From Streptomyces viridiviolaceus (GTDB lineage: Bacteria > Actinomycetota > Actinomycetes > Streptomycetales > Streptomycetaceae), in contig NZ_BMWA01000001.1 of assembly GCF_014650995.1 (NCBI RefSeq), positions 466,312 to 530,311 on the forward strand: DNA of 64,000 nt, in the 5' to 3' direction. The translations under genes and the position numbers were made by a program. A model generated the notes under the pieces. It made no database searches. It saw only the letters and a list, made by a program, of their open reading frames with translations, and had not been told where the DNA came from. Below, in pieces: positions 34,372 to 44,463 of the stretch. Each line of letters starts with the position of its first letter. Positions within the stretch are counted from its first letter, which is position 1.

Positions 34372-36633
34372 TCACCGGGTGTCCAGTTCGGCGAGGCGTT
34401 CCCGGGCAACGGTGAGGCGGTTGGGATCGGCCGCCTCACCGAGGGCCAGACATCGCGAGAAGGCCTCTCGAGCCTCCTCGTGCCGCCCTGCGCTCAGGAG
34501 GGTGTTGCCCAGGTGCACCAGGTTGCGACTCCCCATGCCTGTGTTGCCGCTGACGCGGCAGAGGTCCACGGCCGTGCGCAGGTGGGCGGCGGCCTTCGAC
34601 CAGTTCTTGAGGTCGGCGTGGGCCTGGCCGATGTACGACTGCAGGCTTGTCCGGGTCAAGTCGGCGATGTGCGGTTCGATGCGGTCACCGATCTTGTCGA
34701 GAAAGGCGAGCGTGCCCAGGTTCTCCGCGATGGATTCCTCAAGTCGGCCCGCTTCCCAAAGAGTCTGGCCGCGCCCAGACCTGGCCTGAAGGGCGCCGTG
34801 GAGGTCACCAGCGGCCTCGAAGAGCCTGGCCGCCTCACAGTTGTGATGCAGCGCCGCAGCGAAATCGCCAAGCCGCAAGAGCGTCCAATTGGTGTACTGG
34901 TGGGCCCAACCCTGTTGGGAGAGATCGCCGGCACGCTGGGCAGCGGCGAGGGCCTGGGTGGAGCGGTCGAGGCTGTCGTGGTGGCGGCCTTCGCAGGTGA
35001 GCAGGGCCCAGGCGTGGTAGTTGAGGTGGGTGGCTTCCAGAAGGGGGTCACCGAGAGCCTGGGCGGAGTGCGCGGCGGTGCGGAAGACCTCGGGCCAGTG
35101 CCCCCAGAAGATCCATTGGTCGGAGAACCAGTGCAGGGCCTCGGCGACCTCGACGACGGTCGCGTGGTCGCCCGCGGCGGCGGCCGCACGCAGGGCGGCG
35201 AGCCAGTTGGCACCTTCCGTCTGGAGCCAGACGCGGGCGTCTTCAGCGGTCGACAGGTCGACGGTGCCCTGCCAGGTCGGGGGTGGGGCACCGTGGTCGG
35301 GTTCGTACCAGCGGCCGGCCACGACCGCGGTCTCGAGCAGCCAGCGGTGCAGCGCCGAGCGGGCCGCCTCGGCGTCCTCGGCGGGCTCTTCGGCCTGCAG
35401 TCGGTTGCGGGCGTACAGGCGCATCAGGTCGTGGAGGCGGTATCGGTCCTGGTCGGTGCCGAGCAAGCCGGTCTCCACCAGTTCCTCGAGGGTGTCCTCG
35501 GCGTCGAACAGGGGCTGCCCGGTGAGCTGGGCGGCGCCGGCGGCGCTGGTGTCGGGGCCGTCGACCAGGGACAGCAGTCGGAACAGGCGGGCGGCCGTAG
35601 GAGTGAGCTGGCGGTAGGACAGGTCGAAGGCCGCCGACAGATGGAGGTCGCCGGCGATCAGGGTGTCCAGGCGGCGCTCTTCCAGCGCGAGACGGTCGGC
35701 CAGACGGCGCACGGACCAGCCGGTGCGGGTGGCCAGCCAGTTGCCCGCCACCCGCAGGGCCAGCGGCAGATGAGCGCAGCGGTCGGCGACCTCGGCCAGC
35801 GCGACCGGGTCCGCCTCCGCGCGCTCGCCTCCGACCAGGGCGGTCAGGAAAGCGGCGGCTTCGGCGGGGGAGAGTTCGCCGATCGGCAGGCGGTGGATGC
35901 TTTCCAGGCCGGTGAGCATCCGTCGGCTGGTGACCACCACCATCCCCGCACCCGCGCTGGGCAGCAGCGGGCGGACCTGGGCCTCGTTACGGGCGTTGTC
36001 CAGCACCAGCAGGCAGCACCGCTCGGCCAGCACCTGGCGGTACAACTCCGGATGACCCTGCGGGCCGGCCATGGCCAGGTCCCGGTCGGCCACCCCCAAG
36101 GCCTTGAGCACGCGCAGCAGCAGCTCGGCCGAATCGGGCGGGTCGTCGTCCATGCCACGCAGGTCGAGCAGCAGCTGCCCGTCGGGGAAGCGGTCGGCCA
36201 GCTCATGGGCGGCCTGCAGCGCCAGGGTGGTCTTGCCCGTTCCGGGCGGCCCGGACACCGCCACCACCACCGGCAGCCCGCGCGGGCCCGCCCGCCCGGC
36301 CAGAGTCGTCAGCCGTGCCAGCTCAGCCTTGCGGCCGACGAAATCGTCGATGCCCCGGGGGAAGGCAGACAGCCCCGCCGGATGGGGGCGCGGGTTGCGG
36401 CCGATCCGGGCGACGGCCAGCAGTCGCTCCCGCTCCGTCTTACCCAGTTGCAGCCCGTCAGCAAGCGCGGCCACCGTCCTGCGCCGAGGAGCCGTGACCC
36501 GTCCGCGCTCCAGATCCCCGATCCCGCGGACGCTCACCCCCGACGCCTCCGCCAATGCCTCCAACGTCAGCGACGCCGCTAGGCGCAATCGCCGCAGCAG
36601 CACACCGAAGTCCTCACCACCCACCTCGGCCAC
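34372..36633 (-). CDS. XRE-NB-ARC-TPR STAND-type ATPase regulator
   Basis: A 753-residue protein. Domain order: XRE helix-turn-helix at about residues 8-65 (LLRRLRLAASLTLEALAEAS, VSVRGIGDLERGRV), NB-ARC ATPase with P-loop SGPPGTGKTT (about 126-134), Walker B CLLVLDNARN, sensor MVVVTSRRML and the GLPLA-like motif HLPLALRVAGNWL, then C-terminal TPR repeats (about 500-745; for example LEATHLNYHAWALLTCEGRH). GTG 36633 is chosen because the helix-turn-helix begins there. Such proteins act as ligand-triggered switches, as transcription regulators in Streptomyces or as defence sensors elsewhere. It lies beside a decayed mobile element. The target is unknown. Confidence 0.88.
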   Translation of the reverse strand: MAEVGGEDFGVLLRRLRLAASLTLEALAEASGVSVRGIGDLERGRVTAPRRRTVAALADGLQLGKTERERLLAVARIGRNPRPHPAGLSAFPRGIDDFVGRKAELARLTTLAGRAGPRGLPVVVAVSGPPGTGKTTLALQAAHELADRFPDGQLLLDLRGMDDDPPDSAELLLRVLKALGVADRDLAMAGPQGHPELYRQVLAERCCLLVLDNARNEAQVRPLLPSAGAGMVVVTSRRMLTGLESIHRLPIGELSPAEAAAFLTALVGGERAEADPVALAEVADRCAHLPLALRVAGNWLATRTGWSVRRLADRLALEERRLDTLIAGDLHLSAAFDLSYRQLTPTAARLFRLLSLVDGPDTSAAGAAQLTGQPLFDAEDTLEELVETGLLGTDQDRYRLHDLMRLYARNRLQAEEPAEDAEAARSALHRWLLETAVVAGRWYEPDHGAPPPTWQGTVDLSTAEDARVWLQTEGANWLAALRAAAAAGDHATVVEVAEALHWFSDQWIFWGHWPEVFRTAAHSAQALGDPLLEATHLNYHAWALLTCEGRHHDSLDRSTQALAAAQRAGDLSQQGWAHQYTNWTLLRLGDFAAALHHNCEAARLFEAAGDLHGALQARSGRGQTLWEAGRLEESIAENLGTLAFLDKIGDRIEPHIADLTRTSLQSYIGQAHADLKNWSKAAAHLRTAVDLCRVSGNTGMGSRNLVHLGNTLLSAGRHEEAREAFSRCLALGEAADPNRLTVARERLAELDTR

Positions 36634-37134
36634 CCAACCCAACCTGTCCCTTGCACCGCCTGCACCTGCCGTACCGGGGATGACAGGCCCACCAGCGCGC
36701 CGACCGCTCTGTATCTCCGCCTGCCATGATCGACCATCAATGTGCCGCAGATCAGCGATCGAGGACGAGGGATTTCTCACGGCACTCGTTCAAAGCGATA
36801 CAGAAAGGGCGCGTCCGGATCCCCGGCACGGCAGCAGGGGACCTTACGAGGCCTCGGCTTGGGTGAGACCGAGTATTCCCCCCTCCTCTCATGCCGTCGG
36901 CCTGGAGCAATGGCTCCTACGCTGTCGCCGTAGCCGTGGCCCGACGGGGTGTGCCTGCGGGATCCAGTCCAGTGGCCGGCACGCCCGCCGGTAGCCGACG
37001 CCGTCCCGGCAGCAGCACCGCGCCCGATGGGCAGGCGGGGCACAGCCGTCGGCAGCCGCGCCGATCGGTCATGCCCCGGCCGCATGCGCACACGAGGCGA
37101 TCCCGCTTGCGCCGCTAACGTCCAGGTGACGCCG
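36634..37134. other. Intergenic stretch, no supported gene
   Basis: About 500 bases between the STAND gene start and the MFS gene stop. Short open frames on both strands have no recognisable text. No strong hairpin or repeat was seen. The STAND gene promoter must lie near 36634-36780. Confidence 0.45.
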
Positions 37135-38379
37135 TCACAGGTTTGCCGCGCCCTGTTCCGCCGTCGAATGCTGTCGGCGCTCGGTGCTCCAGTAGAGGAG
37201 AGCGACGAGCGGGAGGGCGGCGCCGAGGGCGGTCAGGGCGGTCCAGCCTCCAGCGTGGTAGACGACGGAGCCGATTTGGGAGCCGGCGGCACCGCCGGCG
37301 AAGAACATGGCGATGAAGGCGCTGTTGAGGCGGGCGCGGGCCGCGGGGTCGAGTTGGTAGACGGTGTGCTGGCCGAGGATGAGGCTGGCCTGGACGGCCA
37401 CGTCGATGAGTATCGCGGCCAGGGCGAGGAGAATGACGCTGTGTCCGCCGAACCCCGCCAGTGCGAAGGACAGGGCGGCCACCACGAAGGCGACGCCGGT
37501 CATGGGGCGCACGAGCCCTCGGTCGGCCCAGTGACCAGCCAACGGGGCGACGGCTGCGCCCGCGGCGCCGACGAGGGCGAACACACCCACTCCGACCGAT
37601 GAGTAATGGAAATGCGGACCGGTCAGGACGAAGGAGACCGTGGTCCAGAACGCGCTGAAGGCGGCAAACATGGCTGCCTGGTAAAGGCCGCGGCGCACCA
37701 GCGCTGGGTGTGTGCGTACCAGTTGGAAGGTGGAGCGCAGCACATGATGGTACGGAAGGGTCGTGGTGGGTGCGTGCTGCGGCAAAGCGGCGCGCAGGGC
37801 CACGGCAAGCACGGCCATCAGGGCCGCGGATCCGAGAAAGACGACGCGCCAGCCGGCGAGGTCCGAGACCAGGCTGCTGAGTGTGCGGGAGAGCAGGATG
37901 CCGGTGAGCAGGCCGCTCATCACTCGGCCGACGACACGGCCCCGGGCATGGTCGGGAGCGAGGCTGGCGGCGAAGGGCACCAGGATCTGGGCGACGACCG
38001 AGGTGGCACCACTGACCAGCGATGCGATCAGCAGCATGGGGAAACTGGTGGCTAGTCCCGCCGTCAGGAGGGCGAGCGTCGTGACCGCCAGCAACACAGT
38101 GATCAGGCTGCGCTTCTCGAGCCGGTCACCGAGCGGAACCAGGAAGAGCATGCCGACCACGTAGCCGATCTGGGTGAGCGTGATCAGGGCGCCCGCCGTG
38201 GCCGTGCTGATGTGGAACACGCCGCTCAGCGTGGACAGCAGAGGCTGGGCGTAATAGAGGTTGGCGACCGTCATGCCGGAGGCGACGGCCAAGAGCGCAA
38301 CCAGCCAGCCCGGCACCGCCTGAGGGACCTCGGTGGGCTCCCGCCGGCGCGGGCTCTTGGCGTCGGTTGATGCGGACAT
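37135..38379 (-). CDS. MFS transporter (drug/sugar efflux type)
   Basis: A 414-residue major-facilitator protein with about 12 membrane segments. The first helix reads GWLVALLAVASGMTVANLYY, followed by the family text YAQPLLSTLSGVFHIS and a loop-2 motif PLGDRLEKRSLI that is the MFS signature. It resembles the YnfM/inner-membrane efflux group. ATG 38379 is chosen: GAAGG lies five bases upstream, although a GTG two codons earlier is possible. It is divergent from the perhydrolase-like gene; the 430-base gap contains a 7-bp inverted repeat. Confidence 0.92.
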   Translation of the reverse strand: MSASTDAKSPRRREPTEVPQAVPGWLVALLAVASGMTVANLYYAQPLLSTLSGVFHISTATAGALITLTQIGYVVGMLFLVPLGDRLEKRSLITVLLAVTTLALLTAGLATSFPMLLIASLVSGATSVVAQILVPFAASLAPDHARGRVVGRVMSGLLTGILLSRTLSSLVSDLAGWRVVFLGSAALMAVLAVALRAALPQHAPTTTLPYHHVLRSTFQLVRTHPALVRRGLYQAAMFAAFSAFWTTVSFVLTGPHFHYSSVGVGVFALVGAAGAAVAPLAGHWADRGLVRPMTGVAFVVAALSFALAGFGGHSVILLALAAILIDVAVQASLILGQHTVYQLDPAARARLNSAFIAMFFAGGAAGSQIGSVVYHAGGWTALTALGAALPLVALLYWSTERRQHSTAEQGAANL

Positions 38380-39647
<1,268 letters not shown>

Positions 39648-39651
39648 CGCC

Positions 39652-39680
39652 GCAGCAGCCCTTCCCGAGAGGGCTGCTGC
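39652..39680. terminator. Bidirectional hairpin between hydrolase and murQ
   Basis: GCAGCAGCCCT (39652-39662) pairs perfectly with AGGGCTGCTGC (39670-39680), with a seven-base loop. It is between the plus-strand hydrolase (stop 39647) and the minus-strand murQ (stop 39705). Confidence 0.8.
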
Positions 39681-39704
39681 TCCGTACCAGTGCTTCAGCG
39701 CCGG

Positions 39705-40601
39705 TCAGATCTGGGCCACGGCGGTGCGGGTGTCGCCGTGTGCCTGTTCTATGCGCCGGGCGGCCTCCTCGACGGTGCTGCCGGTGAGCAGCATGACGAT
39801 GGCCGTCTTCGCGTGCCCGCCGGCGGCACGCAGGGCCTCGGCGGCGGTGCCGGGATCCGATCAGGTGGCCTGGACCACGATGCGCTCCGCACGGTCGACG
39901 AGCTTGTCGTTTGTGGCACGGACATCGACCATGAGGTTTTCATAGACCTTGCCGAGCCGGACCATCGACGCGGTGGAGAGCATGTTGCAGACCATCTTCT
40001 CGGCGGTGCCGGCCTTGAGCCGGGTGGAGCCGGTGAGGATCTCGGGCCCGGTGGGGACCTCGATGGGGATGTCGGCGTAACGACTGACCACGGCGTTGCG
40101 GTTGCAGGCCACCGACACGGTGACGGCGCCGCGGGCCGCGGCGTGCTGGAGGCCGCCGATGACGTACGGGGTACGGCCGCTGGCGGCGAGGCCGACGACG
40201 GTGTCGCGGTCGTCCACACCGATCCCGTCGAGGTCGTCGACGGCCCTGGCGGGTTCGTCCTCGGCGCCCTCGACAGCCACGGCGAAGGCGCCGGGGCCGC
40301 CGGAGAGCAGGCCGACCACCTGCTCCGGCGCGGTACCGAAGGTCGGTGGGCACTCGACGGCGTCGAGGAGCCCGATCCGGCCGCTGGTGCCGGCGCCGAG
40401 GTAGACGAGCCGGCCGCCCCGGCGCAGGGAGCCGACGATGGCCTCGACGGCGGTGCCGATGTCGGGGAGTGCTTCTCGTACGGCGAGGGCGACGGTCCGG
40501 TCCTCCGCGTTCATCACGGAGAGGAGTTCGGAGACCGGCATCCGGTCCAGTTCTGTGGTCCGCTCGTTGCGAGTCTCGGTGCCGAGCGTGCTGAGGTCCA
40601 C
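39705..40601 (-). pseudogene. murQ: N-acetylmuramic acid 6-phosphate etherase with premature TGA
   Basis: MurQ removes lactate from MurNAc-6-phosphate to give GlcNAc-6-phosphate. From GTG 40601 (AAAGGA upstream) the SIS domain is complete: RRGGRLVYLGAGTSGRIGLL, then VECPPTFGT, then GLAASGRTPYVIGGL and GTAEKMVCNMLSTASM. After codon 246 (VVQAT) a TGA occurs at 39861-39863. The same frame then continues with perfect family text, SDPGTAAEALRAAGGHAKTA and IVMLLTGSTVEEAARRIEQ, to the true stop at 39705. Read through, the protein has 298 residues, exactly the E. coli length. One change (GGA to TGA) would explain it. The truncated product lacks the C-terminal helical domain. Confidence 0.9.
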
Positions 40602-40647
40602 TGCCAGGCCGTCCTTTCGGTGATGCGGGGTGCGGTAGGGGGCCGGT

Positions 40648-41598
40648 TCAGTCGTCGGCCGGGATGCGCCGCTGGGACTGCGATCGCCTGCGGTGCTGCA
40701 CGGCCCCGTAGGTCTTGTGCAGCGCGGCGGTTGTGGCGTCGTAGGAGCGCTGCGCAATGCCGACGAACAGGCAGTCGACGAGGGCGAGTTGTGCGATACG
40801 GCTGACGGTGGCGCCGGACCGGAAGGGTGTCTCCCGGGCACAGGTGGTCAGGACCAGGTCGGCACTGCCGGCGAGGGTGGAGCCGGGGACGTTGGTGAGT
40901 GCGACGGTGGTGGCGCCGTTCTCGGCGGCCGCCTGAAGGGGTTCGACGGTGTCCTCGGTCTCCCCGGAGTGGGAGATGGCCAGGGCCACGTCACCGGGGC
41001 CGAGGAGGGCCGCAGCGGTCAGGGCCGCGTGGCGATCGGTCCAGATGAACGCCAGGCGGCCGATGCGGTGCAGCTTCTGGTGCAGGTCCTGGCCGACGAA
41101 GGCGCTGGCGGCGACACCGAAGATGTCGATGCGCCGGGCAGCCGCGACGGCGTCGACCGCGCGGCGCAGCGCATCGACATCGAGATTGGCTCCGGAGTCC
41201 TCCAGGGCACGGACCTCGTTGTAGATGATCTTACTGACGACCTGTTCGAGGGTGTCGGTGGCACTGATGTCGGTGCCCTGCGCCGGGCGCTCGCCGCCGA
41301 GGGCGCGCTCCCGGGCGGCGGCCGCCGCCAGCGCGAGCCGCAGTTGCGGGTAGCTGCCCAGCTTCATTGTCCGGCAGAACCGCATGACCGTGGCTACGGA
41401 GGTCTCGGCCTGTTCGGCGAGGGCACTGATGGACAACTCCGAGGCGCGCGCCGGATCGGCCAGGACGGCGTCGGCCACCCGACGCTCCGAGGGGGCCAGG
41501 GACGGTCGGGCCGCGCGGATGCGCGACAGCGTGTCGGCCGGGGCGGCCGTCTCCTGTGCCGACCGCGCCGATGCGCGGTTGGGCTCCTGGCGGGTCAT
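40648..41598 (-). CDS. RpiR/MurR-family regulator
   Basis: A 316-residue regulator. The N-terminal HTH_6 domain (about residues 25-95) reads RRVADAVLADPARASELSIS with SVATVMRFCRTMKLGSYPQL. The C-terminal SIS domain (about 140-270) reads DIFGVAASAFVGQDLHQKLH and DVALAISHSGETEDTVEPL and binds a phosphosugar. ATG 41598 has AGGAGG 11 bases upstream. It lies 46 bases upstream of murQ on the same strand and is divergent from the kinase/symporter genes. MurR in E. coli represses murQ and responds to MurNAc-6-phosphate, a good model here. Confidence 0.92.
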   Translation of the reverse strand: MTRQEPNRASARSAQETAAPADTLSRIRAARPSLAPSERRVADAVLADPARASELSISALAEQAETSVATVMRFCRTMKLGSYPQLRLALAAAAARERALGGERPAQGTDISATDTLEQVVSKIIYNEVRALEDSGANLDVDALRRAVDAVAAARRIDIFGVAASAFVGQDLHQKLHRIGRLAFIWTDRHAALTAAALLGPGDVALAISHSGETEDTVEPLQAAAENGATTVALTNVPGSTLAGSADLVLTTCARETPFRSGATVSRIAQLALVDCLFVGIAQRSYDATTAALHKTYGAVQHRRRSQSQRRIPADD

Positions 41599-41683
41599 GG
41601 GTGGATTCCCTCCTGGTGGCGTGGCGTCAGCGTAACCGCGCCCCACGCGGAGCGTCAAAAATTTACGGCACCTAGCTTTGCAA

Positions 41684-41721
41684 GTCATTTATTGACATTC
41701 AGAGTTCCGTCTTCCAATACT
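41684..41721 (+). promoter_or_regulatory. Promoter and overlapping inverted repeat of the recycling operon
   Basis: A sigma-70-like pair: -35 TTGACA (41692-41697) and -10 AATACT (41716-41721) with an 18-base spacer, about 80 bases before the kinase gene. GTCA-tttat-TGAC (41684-41696) overlaps the -35 box and would suit a repressor such as the divergent RpiR protein. Confidence 0.5.
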
Positions 41722-41802
41722 CGCCTCATCGCGATCCCGTGCCGGTCACCGAATCCACCGTGACCACCCCGAGTGCCGGATCCATGACGCGAGGACATCC
41801 GA

Positions 41803-42804
41803 ATGACAGCAGCAGTGGCGGTGGACCTGGGGAAGACCGGCTGCCGTGCGGTGCTCTGGAGGGGCCCGGACGGCCCGTCCAGCCTGGTCCGCGAGGTGCA
41901 GGGAGCTCCCGGGCTCGCCTCCGCCGACGGTGTCGAAGCGGCCCGTGTCGCCGTGCGCGCAGCCGTCCTCCCACTCATCACGGAACACGCCCCGGGCCGG
42001 CTGAGCGCCGTCTGCGTGGGCGCCGCCGGAGCCGCCGCGGCCCCCGAGGCCGCCCGCGCCCTGGCTGAGCTGCTCCTCGAGGACCTGCCCACGGACGAGG
42101 CCGCCGTCACCAGCGACGCCATCACCGCGCACGCGGGAGCCCTGGGCGCCCGTCCGGGCGTAGTGCTGGCGATCGGCACCGGTTCCGTCGCCATCGGCAT
42201 CGGCGAGGACGGCTCGTACGCTCGTGTCGACGGCTGGGGCCCCTGGCTGGGCGACGAGGGCAGTGGTGCCTGGATCGGCACCGCCGGCCTGCGGGCCGCG
42301 CTACGCGCCCACGACGGACGCGGACCGGACACCGTACTGCTTGCCGCAGCCGCCCGCCGGTTCGGCTCCCTCGACGCGCTGCCGGCCGCCCTCGCCGCCG
42401 GAGGCAATCCCGCGCGCGTCGCAGCCTCCTTCGCCCCGGAAGTGGCCCGCGCGGCCGAGTCGGGTGACGCCGTCGCCGGCGTGGTCGTCCGGGACGCCGC
42501 CGCCGCGCTCGGTGAAACCGTGCTCGCCGCCGCGGGCCGGATCACCGGCGACGACCTGCCCGTCGCCGTCACCGGCGGTCTGACCGGCCTCGGCGAACCA
42601 CTCATGGCGCCGCTGCGAACCGCGGTCGACGGCTCCGCCCGCACCCTGCGTCTGCAACCCCCTCTGGGAGACCCGCTGGACGGGGCGCGCCTGCTGGCAC
42701 TGGCCTCCTCCGCGCCACAGGAACCCCACGTCGTCCGCGTCCGCCGGACGACGCCCCGACCCCCCGTCACCACCACGCCGGTATCGCCGCCGGCCGTTGC
42801 TTAG
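41803..42804 (+). CDS. BadF/BadG-type N-acetylhexosamine kinase
   Basis: A 333-residue ASKHA-fold kinase: phosphate-1 motif AVAVDLGKTGCRAVLWRG, VTSDAITAHAGALGARPGVV, the phosphate-2/glycine loop LAIGTGSVAIGIGEDG, and WLGDEGSGAWIGTAGLRAAL, typical of eukaryote-like N-acetylglucosamine kinases (NagK) and murein amino-sugar kinases such as MurK. It would phosphorylate GlcNAc or MurNAc brought in by the next gene's symporter. ATG 41803 follows a GAGG. The C-terminal 25 residues are a Pro/Thr/Val tail. It is the first gene of the kinase, symporter, anmK operon. Confidence 0.85.
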   Translation: MTAAVAVDLGKTGCRAVLWRGPDGPSSLVREVQGAPGLASADGVEAARVAVRAAVLPLITEHAPGRLSAVCVGAAGAAAAPEAARALAELLLEDLPTDEAAVTSDAITAHAGALGARPGVVLAIGTGSVAIGIGEDGSYARVDGWGPWLGDEGSGAWIGTAGLRAALRAHDGRGPDTVLLAAAARRFGSLDALPAALAAGGNPARVAASFAPEVARAAESGDAVAGVVVRDAAAALGETVLAAAGRITGDDLPVAVTGGLTGLGEPLMAPLRTAVDGSARTLRLQPPLGDPLDGARLLALASSAPQEPHVVRVRRTTPRPPVTTTPVSPPAVA

Positions 42805-42812
42805 GAGCGAAC

Positions 42813-44393
42813 GTGCGTCAACTCGACCTGGTCGTGGTCGTCGTCTACCTGGTCGCCATCGCCGTGATCGGCCTGCGGCTGGCCGGACGGCAGAAGACTG
42901 CGAAGGACTACTTCGTCGGCGAAGGGCAGATGCCCTGGTGGACCGTCTCGTTCTCCGTGGTGGCCACCGAGACCAGCGTGCTCACCGTCATCAGCGTGCC
43001 CGGCGGCGCCTACAGCGGGCAGGGTTTCGGTAACGTGGAACTCGCCATCGGCTACGTCATCGGCCGCGTCGTCGTCGCCACCGCGCTGATCCCCCTGTAC
43101 AAGCGCGGCGGATTCGTCAGCGCCTACCAGTACCTGGGCAACAGGTTCGGGCTGAAACTGCAGGGGCTCGCCTCGGTCACCTTCGTCGTCACCCGCCTCC
43201 TGGCCGAAGGCGTCCGCCTGTTCGCCTCCGCCATCCCGATCAAGCTGCTGCTCGACGAATTCGGGGTGCACGCCGGCTACCGGGTCATCATCGTCGTCCT
43301 CACAGTGATCACCGTCGTCTACACCTACCTGGGCGGCATCAAGGCGGTCATCTGGACCGACGCCATCCAGATGGGCCTGTACCTCGGCGGCGCGATCCTC
43401 GCCATCGCGGTGCTCTCCGCTCACGTGGGCGGAGACGGCTACGTGCGTGCCCTGCACTCGGGCCACTTCACACTGTTCGACACGAACTTCGACCTCGCGC
43501 ATGTCCTCACCAGCCCGTTCGCCCTCCCCACGGCGATCGTCGGCGGTGCGATCTTCGCCATGGCCAGTCACGGTTCGGACCAGCTGATCGTCCAGCGGGT
43601 GCTCGCCACCCAGTCCCTGCGCGACGGACAGAAGGCCATGATCGCCTCCGGTGTCTTCGTCACCCTCCAGTTCGCCGCGTTCTCCCTCGTCGGCGCGCTG
43701 CTGTGGTCGTACAACGAGGGCAAGAGCTTCACGGACCTGGGCCTGGCCAGCTCCGACAACCTCTACCCGAACTTCATCCTGCACGGGCTGCCCGTCGTGA
43801 TCTCCGGCCTGCTCGTGGCCGGCATCCTCGGCGCCGCGATGGGCTCTCTGTCCTCGGCCCTGAACTCCATGTCCAACTCGACGGTCGCCGACATCATCCA
43901 CAGCTTCTTCCGCAGCACCCCGTCCGAGCAGGCGCTGCTGAAGCTCGCCCGGGTGATGACCCTGGTGTGGGCCGTGTTGATGGCGGTCTTCGCCTGTGCC
44001 TTCAGCACCAGCACCGGCAACGTGTACCTGACCGGCCTGACCATCGCCGGCTACACCTACGGTGCACTGCTCGGTGCCTTCCTCCTCGGGCGGCTGGTCA
44101 AGCGCGCGAACGAGGTCGACTCCATGGTGGCCTTCCTGGTGACGGTCGCGTTGATGACCTACATCGTGCGCGAGGTGAAGATCGACGTCACGGTGGCGGG
44201 GGCGACGGTCCCGACCGCGATCGCCGCGCAGTGGCTGGTGCCGATCGGCGTGCTGGTCACCCTGGCGGTCGGCGGTGTGATGAGCTTGTTCCACCGGGCA
44301 CCGGAGACCCGCGAAAGCCATACGGCCGAACTGCCCGACGCCGGGCCGGAATCCGGCCCGGGGCGTGTCCCGGCCGGTGCCGGCCGGGAGTGA
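42813..44393 (+). CDS. Sodium:solute symporter (SSS family)
   Basis: A 526-residue transporter with about 13 membrane segments. Family landmarks are KTAKDYFVGEGQMPWWTVSF near the N-terminus, TYLGGIKAVIWTDAIQMGLY in the middle, and GSDQLIVQRVLATQ. The Na2-site region SSALNSMSNSTVADI is present. GTG 42813 has TAGGAGCG upstream and lies eight bases past the kinase stop. Its position between a murein-sugar kinase and anmK suggests uptake of MurNAc, anhydro-MurNAc or a related sugar by sodium gradient, in place of the PTS route of E. coli. The substrate is inference. The last 50 residues are a polar cytoplasmic tail. Confidence 0.93.
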   Translation: MRQLDLVVVVVYLVAIAVIGLRLAGRQKTAKDYFVGEGQMPWWTVSFSVVATETSVLTVISVPGGAYSGQGFGNVELAIGYVIGRVVVATALIPLYKRGGFVSAYQYLGNRFGLKLQGLASVTFVVTRLLAEGVRLFASAIPIKLLLDEFGVHAGYRVIIVVLTVITVVYTYLGGIKAVIWTDAIQMGLYLGGAILAIAVLSAHVGGDGYVRALHSGHFTLFDTNFDLAHVLTSPFALPTAIVGGAIFAMASHGSDQLIVQRVLATQSLRDGQKAMIASGVFVTLQFAAFSLVGALLWSYNEGKSFTDLGLASSDNLYPNFILHGLPVVISGLLVAGILGAAMGSLSSALNSMSNSTVADIIHSFFRSTPSEQALLKLARVMTLVWAVLMAVFACAFSTSTGNVYLTGLTIAGYTYGALLGAFLLGRLVKRANEVDSMVAFLVTVALMTYIVREVKIDVTVAGATVPTAIAAQWLVPIGVLVTLAVGGVMSLFHRAPETRESHTAELPDAGPESGPGRVPAGAGRE

Positions 44394-44396
44394 GAG

Positions 44397-44427
44397 GGCC
44401 CGGGCGACGGGAGCCGTCGCCCGGGCC
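44397..44427. terminator. Strong hairpin between symporter and anmK genes
   Basis: GGCCCGGGCGACGG (44397-44410) and CCGTCGCCCGGGCC (44414-44427) form a perfect 14-bp stem with a three-base loop, three bases after the symporter stop. It sits inside the apparent operon, so it may reduce anmK transcription or stabilise the upstream message. Confidence 0.8.
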
Positions 44428-44463
44428 GTCCGCCCACCCTCGTAGGTCATCACTGGAGAAGCC

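Noticed and set aside
34480..36582. A 700-codon plus-strand frame opposite the STAND gene
   Set aside because: Gln/Gly/Val-rich antisense text without domains; the NB-ARC and TPR signals are on the other strand.
39861..39863. Selenocysteine reading of the murQ TGA
   Set aside because: Family members have no Cys or Sec at this place, no SECIS-like hairpin follows, and the expected residue is Gly; a nonsense change is simpler.
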